Below are positions 1-4,987 of a stretch of 5,197 nucleotides of DNA, one piece after another (positions within the stretch are counted from its first letter, which is position 1; every line of letters starts with the position of its first letter). Source of the DNA: Bacteroidota bacterium (GTDB taxonomy: Bacteria; Bacteroidota; Bacteroidia; Bacteroidales; JADFUO01); contig JAUWKH010000147.1 of assembly GCA_030614305.1 (NCBI GenBank), positions 1 to 5,197 on the forward strand, given 5' to 3'. Position numbers and translations under genes: made by a program. A model generated the notes under the pieces. The model worked only from the letters and a program-made list of their open reading frames with translations, searched no databases and had not been told where the DNA came from.

Positions 1-2
1 AA

Positions 3-173
3 GGCGGGAGCTTAACTAGTTTATTTGCAAATCCTAAATTTGATATCAGCGATGAAGTGCTTGATGAGGTTGGAAGCATTATGCAAACAGTTAGAAGGGA
101 AGACAGGAAAAAACCAACTTATACCAAGAGCCCGGTTAATGAATCGGGTAAAAATAAAGAACCTAAAAAGTAA
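3..173 (+). CDS. 3' end of an unrecognised protein (partial)
   Basis: The third reading frame is open from the left window edge to a tandem TAA TAA stop, giving 56 C-terminal residues. The other two plus frames stop within the first 20 bases. The peptide has a short hydrophobic start (SLTSLFANPKF), an acidic amphipathic stretch (DISDEVLDEVGSIMQTV) and a charged, lysine-rich tail ending NKEPKK, which looks like a disordered cytoplasmic C-terminus. I see no membrane segment and do not recognise the family, so no function is proposed. Codon use is mixed and gene-like, unlike the AT-rich spacer after it. It lies about 110 bases upstream of the ompH-like gene on the same strand, but that gene has its own promoter, so the two need not form one operon. 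No hairpin terminator follows the stop. Confidence 0.6.
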   Translation, partial: GGSLTSLFANPKFDISDEVLDEVGSIMQTVRREDRKKPTYTKSPVNESGKNKEPKK

Positions 174-210
174 TAAATTTAAAAATATTTTTAAGAACTT
201 TTATATAATT

Positions 211-244
211 TTTTTAGTTCGTTTTAAATTATTTTATAAATTTG
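211..244 (+). promoter_or_regulatory. Bacteroidota-type promoter of the ompH-like gene
   Basis: TAAATTTG at 237-244 matches the Bacteroidota -7 consensus TAnnTTTG at every fixed position. TTAG at 214-217, 19 bases upstream, is a three-of-four match to the -33 element TTTG. Transcription would start near 250 and leave a leader of about 30 bases. The leader is A-rich just before the ATG at 282 and has no Shine-Dalgarno sequence, as is usual in this phylum. Confidence 0.6.
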
Positions 245-281
245 TGCTTTCAAAATAATTTATACCTTTTAAAATAAAAAT

Positions 282-797
282 ATGAAAAAATTATTAAAAA
301 TCTTTATTGTTCTGGTATTTGTGGCAGGTTATTCAACATTAAATGCTCAAACTAATGCTAAATTAGGATATATCAATTCAAATGAATTGTTTGATTTAAT
401 GCCCGGAAGAGATACGATTGAAATTCAACTTAGAGAATACAAAACTACATTAGAAAATACAATTCAAGCAATGTTGCTTGAGTATCAGAATAAAGTTCAG
501 GAATATCAGGTAAATGTTGCAACCATGTCTGCTATTATTAAACAAACAAAGGAAAAAGAAATTACTGATTTGGAAGCACGTATCCAGGCTTTCCAGCAAA
601 CTGCCGATCAGGATTTTTCAAACAAACAGGCTGAATTATTTAATCCTTTACTTGAAAAAGCTAAAAAAGCCATTAAGGAAGTGGCTGAAGAAAATGGTTA
701 TACTTACATTTTCGATGCCGGTGTAGGTGTGCTTTTATATTTTGAAAAGGGAGATAATATTCTTCCTTTAGTTAAGAAAAATTTAGGGATTGAATAA
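282..797 (+). CDS. OmpH/Skp-family periplasmic chaperone
   Basis: This 171-residue protein fits the OmpH/Skp family, whose members hold unfolded outer-membrane proteins in the periplasm and deliver them to the Bam machinery. A lysine-rich N-terminus (MKKLLK), a hydrophobic core at residues 7-20 and a likely signal peptidase I site after LNA (residue 22) make a clear export signal. The mature protein opens with the family motif LGYINSNELFDLMP (28-41). A long charged helical region rich in Glu, Gln and Lys follows (about 45-130), forming the coiled-coil tentacle. The closing segment EENGYTYIFDAGVGVLLYF (136-154) supplies the small beta body typical of Bacteroidota members. Length is normal for the family. 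The start is the first ATG, placed 38 bases after a promoter and directly before the signal peptide. Bacteroidota genomes often carry two or three such paralogues; I cannot tell which this is, and no bamA is visible here, so no symbol is given. Confidence 0.9.
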   Translation: MKKLLKIFIVLVFVAGYSTLNAQTNAKLGYINSNELFDLMPGRDTIEIQLREYKTTLENTIQAMLLEYQNKVQEYQVNVATMSAIIKQTKEKEITDLEARIQAFQQTADQDFSNKQAELFNPLLEKAKKAIKEVAEENGYTYIFDAGVGVLLYFEKGDNILPLVKKNLGIE

Positions 798-800
798 ATA

Positions 801-954
801 AAAGTCAAAATTCAATGTACAAAATTCCAAATTGATTACCTGCACGTAACCGTTTCGGCAAAGGCAAACCTGCTTGCACATAGCCTCATGTTTGGAATTT
901 GAATTATTAAAAAATTGGGATTTATTTGGAATTTATTTTTTGAAATTTGTCTTT
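801..954. repeat. Imperfect inverted repeat between convergent genes
   Basis: The spacer between the 3' ends of the ompH-like gene and nadB is bracketed by two inverted arms of about 38 bases (801-838 and 917-954). Both arms read AAAGnCAAAnTTCAA, a few variable bases, then AAATTCCAAAT. The unit TTTGGAATTT occurs at 891-900 and 925-934 and as its complement at 822-831, and 822-831 with 891-900 forms a perfect 10-base inverted repeat. The core carries two direct ACCTGC copies (838-843, 868-873). No GC-rich hairpin with a U tract exists for either gene, so the structure may act as a weak bidirectional terminator. That role is inference. Confidence 0.5.
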
Positions 955-969
955 TCCAGTTTATCCGGG

Positions 970-2547
970 TTAGGAGTTATTATATATTGTTTTCGGGTAA
1001 TCCAATGAATAGTGCAAGCCCCTGCTTTCTTTTCGTTGCATTGCCATTTTAATGATAAGGTAGGCAACATTAATTAAATTTCTCAGTTCGCAAATTTTTA
1101 CTGTAAGAATAGATTTTTCGTAAAGTTTTTCGTTTTCACGATAAATGATTTCAAGTCTGTCTAAAGCCCGTTTTAATCGCAGATCCGACCGTACTATACC
1201 AACATAATTACTCATTATCAATTGTAATTCTTTTAAAGATTGAGTAACTAAAATCAATTCTTCATTTAAAACAGTACCTGAAGCGTCCCAGTCAGGAATT
1301 TCATTACAAAATTCGATAGATTTTATTTTGCTTATTGAATCTAAACTTGCTCTGTGCGAAAACACTGCCGATTCGAGCAATGAGTTAGATGCCAGCCGGT
1401 TTGCACCATGTAAGCCTGTTGAAGCGCATTCGCCCGTAGCATAAAGATTTTTAACAGAGCTGCAACCATATTCATCAACTTTTATTCCTCCGCATAAATA
1501 ATGAGCAGCCGGAACAACAGGTATTTTCTCTTTTGTAATGTCAATACCTATACTTAAACATTTAGCATAAATTCCCGGAAATTCATTGATAAGTGCGTTA
1601 TTATCCAGGTGCCGGCAATCAAGACAAACATGGTCTTCACCACTTAATTTCAATTCATTATCAATGGCACGTGCAACGATATCACGCGGAGCCAGCGAAC
1701 CGCGTTTATCGTATTTTTGCATAAATTCTTTTTCTTTTATGGTTTTAAGTACAGCCCCGAAACCACGTAATGCTTCCGTAATTAAGAACGAAGGCTTTTC
1801 AAGAGGATTATAAAGCGATGTGGGATGAAACTGCACAAATTCCATATTTTCAATTTTTCCTTTAGCCCGGTAAACCATTGCAATTCCATCACCGGTAGCT
1901 ATATTGGGATTGGTAGTTGTACTGTAAACATTTCCCGCTCCGCCTGTGGCAATCAAAGTAAGTTTTGATAGTATGGTATCAATTTTTTTACTTGTGGGAT
2001 TTAATACATAGGCGCCGTAACAATCTATATTTTCTGAATTTTTATTAACCTCAATATCCAAATGATGGCGAGTAATGATATCAATAGTAAAATGATTTTC
2101 AAGAATTTCAATATTCGGATGTTTTTTTGCCTGGTTAATCAATGCATTTTCAATTTCCAGTCCTGTACTGTCTTTATGATGAAGCACCCTGTATTCCGAA
2201 TGACCGCCTTCTTTTGCCAGATCATATCTTCCTGATTTTTTTTTATCAAAATTAGTTCCCCATTCAATTAATTCTTTAACTCTATCAGTTGATTCGGTGA
2301 TAGCTATCTCAACAATTTCTCTTTTACAAAGGTTATCTCCGGCAGTTACAGTATCCCTGATATGTTTTTCGTAAGTATCGGGTGTGTACATTACTGCTGC
2401 AATTCCACCCTGTGCATATTTGGTGGCGGTTTCTTCAGCATTTGATTTTGTAACTATGCATACCTTACCATAATCAGCTACTTTCAATGCATAGCTTAAT
2501 CCTGCTATTCCCGAACCAATTACCAGAAAATCAACTTTCTTTCTCAT
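970..2547 (-). CDS. nadB: L-aspartate oxidase (NadB)
   Basis: NadB is a cytoplasmic FAD enzyme that oxidises L-aspartate to iminoaspartate, which quinolinate synthase NadA condenses with dihydroxyacetone phosphate in the first committed steps of NAD synthesis. The 525 residues show the dinucleotide-binding motif GSGIAG (11-16), the flavin-proximal YAQGGIAAV (44-52), the family signature EGGHSE (113-118), the substrate-loop region EFVQFHPTSLY (236-246), APRDIVARAID (286-296), AAHYLCGGI (347-355) and the FAD-contacting TGLHGANRLASNSLLE (377-392). R288, H349 and R384 appear to match E. coli R290, H351 and R386, and E113 the active-site E121. The EGGHSE motif and these residues distinguish it from succinate dehydrogenase and fumarate reductase flavoproteins. 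The C-terminal helical domain ends GLHYSLDYP. Length is normal for Bacteroidota and no lesion is visible. nadA and nadC are not in the window. The gene stands alone, convergent with the ompH-like gene and divergent from the tRNA. Confidence 0.96.
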   Translation of the reverse strand: MRKKVDFLVIGSGIAGLSYALKVADYGKVCIVTKSNAEETATKYAQGGIAAVMYTPDTYEKHIRDTVTAGDNLCKREIVEIAITESTDRVKELIEWGTNFDKKKSGRYDLAKEGGHSEYRVLHHKDSTGLEIENALINQAKKHPNIEILENHFTIDIITRHHLDIEVNKNSENIDCYGAYVLNPTSKKIDTILSKLTLIATGGAGNVYSTTTNPNIATGDGIAMVYRAKGKIENMEFVQFHPTSLYNPLEKPSFLITEALRGFGAVLKTIKEKEFMQKYDKRGSLAPRDIVARAIDNELKLSGEDHVCLDCRHLDNNALINEFPGIYAKCLSIGIDITKEKIPVVPAAHYLCGGIKVDEYGCSSVKNLYATGECASTGLHGANRLASNSLLESAVFSHRASLDSISKIKSIEFCNEIPDWDASGTVLNEELILVTQSLKELQLIMSNYVGIVRSDLRLKRALDRLEIIYRENEKLYEKSILTVKICELRNLINVAYLIIKMAMQRKESRGLHYSLDYPKTIYNNS

Positions 2548-2582
2548 TTACTATACTTTTATCCTGTAAAACTTTTTTTTAG

Positions 2583-2590
2583 CAAAGTAT
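2583..2590 (-). promoter_or_regulatory. Weak candidate -7 element for nadB
   Basis: Read on the minus strand this is ATACTTTG, which keeps the TTTG half of TAnnTTTG but not the leading TA. It lies 36 bases before the nadB ATG, a plausible distance. No TTTG-like -33 element is present, and that position falls inside the 7-base tandem array starting at 2592. A better -7 match on the minus strand, TAATTTTG at 2862-2869, would give a leader of roughly 300 bases carrying the repeats. Neither can be confirmed by eye. Confidence 0.25.
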
Positions 2591-2591
2591 T

Positions 2592-2652
2592 AGTCTTCAG
2601 TCATCAGTCTTCAGTCTTCAGTCATCAGTCTTCAGTCATCAGTCATCAGTCT
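2592..2652 (+). repeat. 7-base tandem array, AGTC(T/A)TC x 8.7
   Basis: Eight complete heptamers and a five-base partial unit follow one another without gaps. Each is AGTCTTC or AGTCATC, in the order T A T T A T A A by their fifth base, then AGTCT. Because 7 is not a multiple of 3 and no reading frame crosses it, the array is not protein-coding. It begins 45 bases upstream of the nadB start, where a promoter -33 region might be expected, so a change in copy number could affect nadB transcription. That effect is inference. Confidence 0.9.
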
Positions 2653-2659
2653 AATAATC

Positions 2660-2748
2660 GCCGATTGTCAAATGCCGACTGCTGACTGCCGACGACTGAA
2701 AGGAGTCCGTACGAAGTGAAACAAGTCCGTATGGATGGACTGCCGACT
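2660..2748 (-). repeat. Degenerate inverted heptamers and spaced direct copies
   Basis: Downstream of the tandem array lie inverted, diverged units: GCCGATT (2660-2666), GCCGACT (2674-2680), GCTGACT (2681-2687), GCCGAC plus GACT (2688-2697) and GCCGACT (2742-2748). On the minus strand these read AGTCnnC, the same frame as the array. Between them AGTCCGTA occurs twice as a direct repeat (2704-2711, 2724-2731), and AGTCC at 2724-2728 can pair with GGACT at 2737-2741. The region is visibly richer in GC than its surroundings. Together with the array it could fold into an imperfect long hairpin. Confidence 0.6.
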
Positions 2749-2770
2749 TTTTATTAACTATCACTTAAGC

Positions 2771-2802
2771 TAATTTGTTTGTAGCTATGCTACGTTAAAT
2801 TA
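2771..2802. repeat. Two-tier hairpin between nadB and tRNA-Gln
   Basis: GTAGC (2781-2785) pairs with GCTAC (2789-2793) around a TAT loop. Beyond a small internal bulge, TAATTT (2771-2776) pairs with AAATTA (2797-2802). Both neighbouring genes point away from this spot, so it is not a normal terminator position. It could be an operator-like palindrome or a relic repeat. Confidence 0.4.
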
Positions 2803-2821
2803 TTTCTAAATCAAATTTCAA

Positions 2822-2848
2822 AAAATTCACATTTAATGAAAATTCACA
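2822..2848. repeat. Direct repeat AAAATTCACA x 2
   Basis: AAAATTCACA occurs at 2822-2831 and again at 2839-2848, 17 bases apart start to start. The repeats lie about 90-110 bases before the tRNA promoter -7 box and next to a minus-strand TAATTTTG box (2862-2869). Paired binding sites for a regulator are possible but unproven. Confidence 0.35.
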
Positions 2849-2910
2849 AACATTTCCGCAGCAAAATTACTAAATCTATTGATTTGACATTTTTTTTATT
2901 AACATTATTA

Positions 2911-2941
2911 TTTTTTAATTAAAATTTATTTTCTAATTTTG
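2911..2941 (+). promoter_or_regulatory. Promoter of tRNA-Gln
   Basis: TAATTTTG at 2934-2941 matches the Bacteroidota -7 consensus TAnnTTTG at every fixed position. The expected -33 position, 19 bases upstream (2911-2914), is TTTT, a weak match. Transcription would begin near 2948 and leave a leader of about 20 bases for RNase P to remove. An enterobacterial-looking pair, TTGACA (2884-2889) with TATTAT (2906-2911) at 16-base spacing, lies further upstream and is probably a by-product of AT richness. Confidence 0.6.
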
Positions 2942-2969
2942 CAGTCTCAAAAATTAACATATAATAGTG

Positions 2970-3042
2970 TGTCCGATGGTGTAACTGGCAACACATCTGA
3001 TTTTGGTTCAGAAGAGTCCAGGTTCGAGCCCTGGTCGGACAA
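2970..3042 (+). tRNA. tRNA-Gln(UUG)
   Basis: A 73-base cloverleaf is complete. The acceptor stem TGTCCGA (2970-2976) pairs fully with TCGGACA (3035-3041), with discriminator A3042. The D stem GTGT/ACAC (2979-2982, 2991-2994) encloses AACTGGCA. The anticodon stem TCTGA/TCAGA (2996-3000, 3008-3012) encloses TTTTGGT, giving anticodon UUG (3003-3005). The T stem CCAGG/CCTGG (3018-3022, 3030-3034) encloses TTCGAGC. The U1-A72 first pair is typical of glutamine tRNAs and helps recognition by glutaminyl-tRNA synthetase. The 3' CCA is not encoded, since CCG follows the discriminator, so it must be added after transcription. It reads CAA, and CAG by wobble, and is transcribed alone. Confidence 0.97.
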
Positions 3043-3047
3043 CCGAA

Positions 3048-3087
3048 AAAAAAGCCTTCACTCAAAATACATGGGGAAGGCTTTTTT
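3048..3087 (+). terminator. Intrinsic terminator after tRNA-Gln
   Basis: AAAAAAGCCTTC (3048-3059) pairs without mismatch with GAAGGCTTTTTT (3076-3087) around a 16-base loop. The GC-containing half of the stem is followed directly by a six-T run. It starts six bases after the tRNA 3' end and is the clearest terminator in the window. The symmetric A and T runs mean it could also stop transcription coming from the right. Confidence 0.92.
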
Positions 3088-3163
3088 ATGTTTGATAGTT
3101 TGTTTAAATATTATTTTAAGTGTTTGTCCATAAAGTAAGTGTTTTTTTGATTTAAGAATAACG

Positions 3164-3183
3164 CCTGTCTACCGACAGGTAGA
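3164..3183. repeat. Overlapping alternative hairpins
   Basis: CCTGTC (3164-3169) pairs with GACAGG (3174-3179) around TACC. The same bases allow a competing stem, TCTAC (3168-3172) with GTAGA (3179-3183), around CGACAG. The two folds exclude each other. GC-rich quasi-palindromes of this kind are, from general recollection, scattered through Bacteroidota intergenic DNA; no function can be assigned here. Confidence 0.5.
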
Positions 3184-3194
3184 ATTAACGATTT

Positions 3195-3235
3195 CTGATT
3201 TTAGAAGTTATTGAAAATCTTAAATCTAAAATCAG
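3195..3235. repeat. 11-base inverted repeat CTGATTTTAGA
   Basis: CTGATTTTAGA (3195-3205) and TCTAAAATCAG (3225-3235) are perfect inverted copies separated by 19 bases. The loop contains AATCTTAAA, resembling a further partial AAATCT unit, so this may be the remnant of a small AAATCTAAAATC-type array. The AT-rich stem with no U tract argues against a terminator. Confidence 0.5.
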
Positions 3236-3413
3236 CCTGCCACGTAGCTTTAGCGTATCGGGATGTTCATTATAAATTTTATTTAAATTCAGGCGACATT
3301 ATAGACAACCATTTAAACAATACAGGGTGTATCTTTTGTTGAGATTTTCATAATGTATCTTTTTAGAGTGATAAATAAACATTGCTAATGCGAATCAAGG
3401 ATTGAAATTTAAT

Positions 3414-3600
3414 TTAACCACAAAGGCGCACAAAGTATTTCACTAAGTATCACAAAGGAAATATTTGATTCTTATTAATATAGAAAAATTTCAAAATGGT
3501 TTAAGATTGTTCTTTTCACATGAAAGATGGTATTAAACGGGGAATTCTTTAGTCCTTAGTGTGCCTTTGTGATATCCTTAGTGTATCCTTAGTGGTAAAA
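3414..3600. repeat. Inverted pair of CAC(A/T)AAGG arrays
   Basis: The left arm (about 3414-3460) holds four units in plus orientation, starting at 3419, 3429, 3441 and 3451: CACAAAGG, CACAAAGT, CACTAAGT and CACAAAGG. The right arm (about 3554-3600) holds four units in minus orientation: CCTTAGTG at 3554-3561, CCTTTGTG at 3564-3571, and CCTTAGTG at 3576-3583 and 3587-3594. Spacing is 10 to 12 bases, close to one DNA turn. Aligned against each other the arms agree over roughly 46 bases with scattered mismatches, starting from ACCAC at each outer edge. The interior of about 93 bases has no gene. The layout resembles a miniature element with long inverted ends, or a large cruciform-forming repeat. 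No target-site duplication was recognised. Confidence 0.7.
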
Positions 3601-3662
3601 AAAACCTATTTCAACCTACTATTTAAAAGGAGAAAACCTAAGTAAATTAAGGACTAATCTAA

Positions 3663-3681
3663 TTAAAGCGATACGCTTTAA
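3663..3681. repeat. Perfect 8-base hairpin TTAAAGCG
   Basis: TTAAAGCG (3663-3670) pairs with CGCTTTAA (3674-3681) around ATA. Its centre CGATACGCT (3669-3677) is also present inverted as AGCGTATCG at 3252-3260, inside the GC-richer patch after the 11-base inverted repeat. The pair brackets the CACWAAGG arrays loosely. No U tract follows, so a terminator is unlikely. Confidence 0.45.
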
Positions 3682-3964
3682 GCAGACAGAAAAGTTTTCA
3701 GATTTTGATATCATTTTCCCAGACTTATTAATTAAGTCAATAGAAGTGATGGATAACTAAATTTAAATATTATAGTGGTATCTTTAATGATTTTAGTTTT
3801 CTTGCTTTCTAACGCTAGTTAAAAAATAAAATGGATTTATGTCAATTTTTTAAATTTTTTTTGAATTATTTCAATTCTGGCTATTTCTTATGCTGGGTTT
3901 TTTGCTTTTCAGGACTTCAAAAATGAACTTTTTTCCATCTGTGGTCACATTTTTTACACAATTT

Positions 3965-4669
3965 TTACTTGCTTGGGCGATTATTAACTACATCCTTAAT
4001 CTTATTCATATACCAATCTCTGCAAAACATTAAATTGGGAGGATAATTATCTTCTGTATATTTAGGCAGGAAAACAGCAATGTCATATGGATATTGATTA
4101 TCTGTCAAAATGTCGTTATAGTATAATTCAAAATAAAAAATTATCTTTCTATCATTAAATTCTGAATACGAAAGATTATATGTAAATGTATATCCTAATT
4201 TTGTAGGCATAATAAAACTTCGACTCAAAGGAAAAGTAAAGGAGTCATGCAGTATTATATCTTTGTTGTTTACATCAAATAATCTATATATTTTACCATA
4301 TATGTTTGTAGCGGATCTTTCACCATGATTTTCTATTTTAAAATCAAGTTTAAATTCATCTTCATTTTTATTTAACCTTACTATTTCAGGTGATCTCAGA
4401 ATTAATTGTGGACGTTTTGACTCAATGTCTAATTCTTTTAGTCTATTAAATTCCTCCTCCATTTTAATTGTTTCTGTCTCTTTAGTTATTTGCAGTGAAG
4501 CTACAACTAACACACATATTATAAATGAAACACCTCTAATCCGGTGCAGAAACAAAAATTTCCAAATTGGTTTTTCTTGGGGATTTTTTTTAGGAAAAAG
4601 TTTTTTATTTAATAATGGAATTAAAATAATTGGAATTCCAAAAAGTATTATGATAATATCTATAAACAT
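3965..4669 (-). CDS. Membrane-anchored protein of unknown function
   Basis: This 234-residue protein matches no family I recognise. Two hydrophobic segments (about 5-20 and 46-61) flank a strongly basic linker containing KKLFPKKNPQEKP and HRIR. By the positive-inside rule the linker is cytoplasmic, the N-terminus is outside and the large C-terminal part lies in the periplasm. A short charged helical stretch follows (62-86). From residue 87 the chain is rich in beta-type residues, and LDFKIENHGERSATNIYG (108-125) has the F-x-x-x-N-x-G pattern seen in immunoglobulin-like or CARDB-like sandwiches. Only two cysteines occur (C52 in a membrane segment and one near the C-terminus). The ATG is chosen because it includes the first membrane segment and lies just after a near-consensus promoter. 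Composition is rich in Lys, Asn, Ile and Tyr and more AT-rich by eye than nadB, hinting at a transferred gene. It has no same-strand neighbour in the window. A stand-alone accessory or surface-stress role is only a guess. Confidence 0.75.
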   Translation of the reverse strand: MFIDIIIILFGIPIILIPLLNKKLFPKKNPQEKPIWKFLFLHRIRGVSFIICVLVVASLQITKETETIKMEEEFNRLKELDIESKRPQLILRSPEIVRLNKNEDEFKLDFKIENHGERSATNIYGKIYRLFDVNNKDIILHDSFTFPLSRSFIMPTKLGYTFTYNLSYSEFNDRKIIFYFELYYNDILTDNQYPYDIAVFLPKYTEDNYPPNLMFCRDWYMNKIKDVVNNRPSK

Positions 4670-4676
4670 AGAATTA

Positions 4677-4708
4677 CAAATTTAGAAATTTAAAAATTGT
4701 TGAACAAA
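4677..4708 (-). promoter_or_regulatory. Near-consensus promoter of the unknown membrane gene
   Basis: On the minus strand TTTG (4705-4708) is followed after 20 bases by TAAATTTG (4677-4684), matching both Bacteroidota promoter elements at every fixed position. The -7 box ends only seven bases before the ATG at 4669. A start site 5 to 7 bases past the box would give a leader of only a few bases or none. Confidence 0.7.
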
Positions 4709-4987
4709 AATATATAAAATAAAATAAATGAAATGAAAATAATTAATTTGATAATCAGGTAATAATGGCAATCATTTAAAACATGTAGTGCCTTGGTCTG
4801 ACAACAACAGAAATCCCTAAATATAATATTAAATTGGATATCACAGATTTCGCTTGTTTGTAATCCTGAATATTCTTTCAGTTTTAGAGTTGCAATGCAT
4901 TTTGACAAAATTATAATCATATTGTTATTTAAATAAAGAAATTATGAGCTTAAAAAATTGAGACATTATCAACAAAACTTGGAAAAA
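4709..4987. other. AT-rich spacer without a convincing gene
   Basis: Upstream of the membrane-protein gene the DNA is AT-rich and shows no repeats apart from the tRNA-like 16-base copy at 4790-4805. A minus-strand reading frame of 76 codons (4690-4920) runs through it, but its 3' end covers the promoter of the gene at 3965-4669 and its predicted peptide looks random, so it is not annotated. A plus-strand gene is not seen either. Confidence 0.6.
4790..4805 (+). repeat. Imperfect copy of the tRNA-Gln 3' end (possible att site)
   Basis: These 16 bases match 3028-3043, the T-loop edge to the discriminator and next base of tRNA-Gln, at 14 of 16 positions and in the same orientation, with TGGTC-T-GACAAC against TGGTC-G-GACAAC as the core. 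Insertions by tyrosine recombinases into tRNA 3' ends leave such direct copies at the far end. No integrase is present, no terminator follows the copy, and two mismatches exist, so it could also be coincidence. Confidence 0.4.

Larger units (their letters stand above)
3088..3964. other. Gene-free, repeat-bearing spacer
   Basis: I find no credible coding region in these 877 bases on either strand. The longest open stretch noticed (3599-3760, plus, 53 codons) has no usable start. Apart from the repeats listed separately, it holds a 10-base direct repeat TGTATCTTTT (3328-3337, 3354-3363), a small palindrome TAAC-GCTA-GTTA (3810-3821) and TGTGGTCACA (3940-3949). The last 200 bases are very T-rich on the plus strand. 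No hairpin with a U tract is evident downstream of the minus-strand gene that ends at 3965. Confidence 0.7.

Noticed and set aside
25..258. Plus-strand frame of 77 codons at the left edge
   Set aside because: It overlaps the better partial gene in another frame, runs through AT-rich spacer and ends inside the ompH promoter region.
514..726. Plus-strand frame of 70 codons inside the ompH-like gene
   Set aside because: It is an out-of-frame shadow of a well-supported coding sequence.
1586..1813. Plus-strand frame of 75 codons opposite nadB
   Set aside because: It lies entirely antisense to highly conserved nadB motifs and has no sign of independent expression.
2592..2748. CRISPR array
   Set aside because: The units are 7 bases with no unique spacers, and there are no cas genes.
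2884..2911. TTGACA-N16-TATTAT, an E. coli-like sigma-70 promoter before the tRNA
   Set aside because: The phylum uses a different -7 consensus and an exact TAnnTTTG box lies closer to the tRNA. AT-rich DNA makes this pair easy to find by chance.
2939..3133. Plus-strand open frame of 64 codons
   Set aside because: It runs straight through the tRNA-Gln gene and its terminator, so it is an accident of those sequences.
3599..3760. Plus-strand open stretch of 53 codons ending in DFDIIFPDLLIKSIEVMDN
   Set aside because: The C-terminal peptide looks faintly protein-like, but there is no start codon except an ATG three codons before the stop, and no family was recognised. At most it is the relic of a lost gene.
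4425..4685. Plus-strand frame of 86 codons opposite the membrane-protein gene
   Set aside because: It is antisense to a better gene with a good promoter and membrane topology.
4690..4920. Minus-strand open frame of 76 codons with a hydrophobic C-terminus
   Set aside because: The promoter of the membrane-protein gene lies within its 3' end, no promoter of its own was found, and its composition (scattered Cys, AT-derived Ile, Phe and Leu tail) looks like translated spacer DNA.
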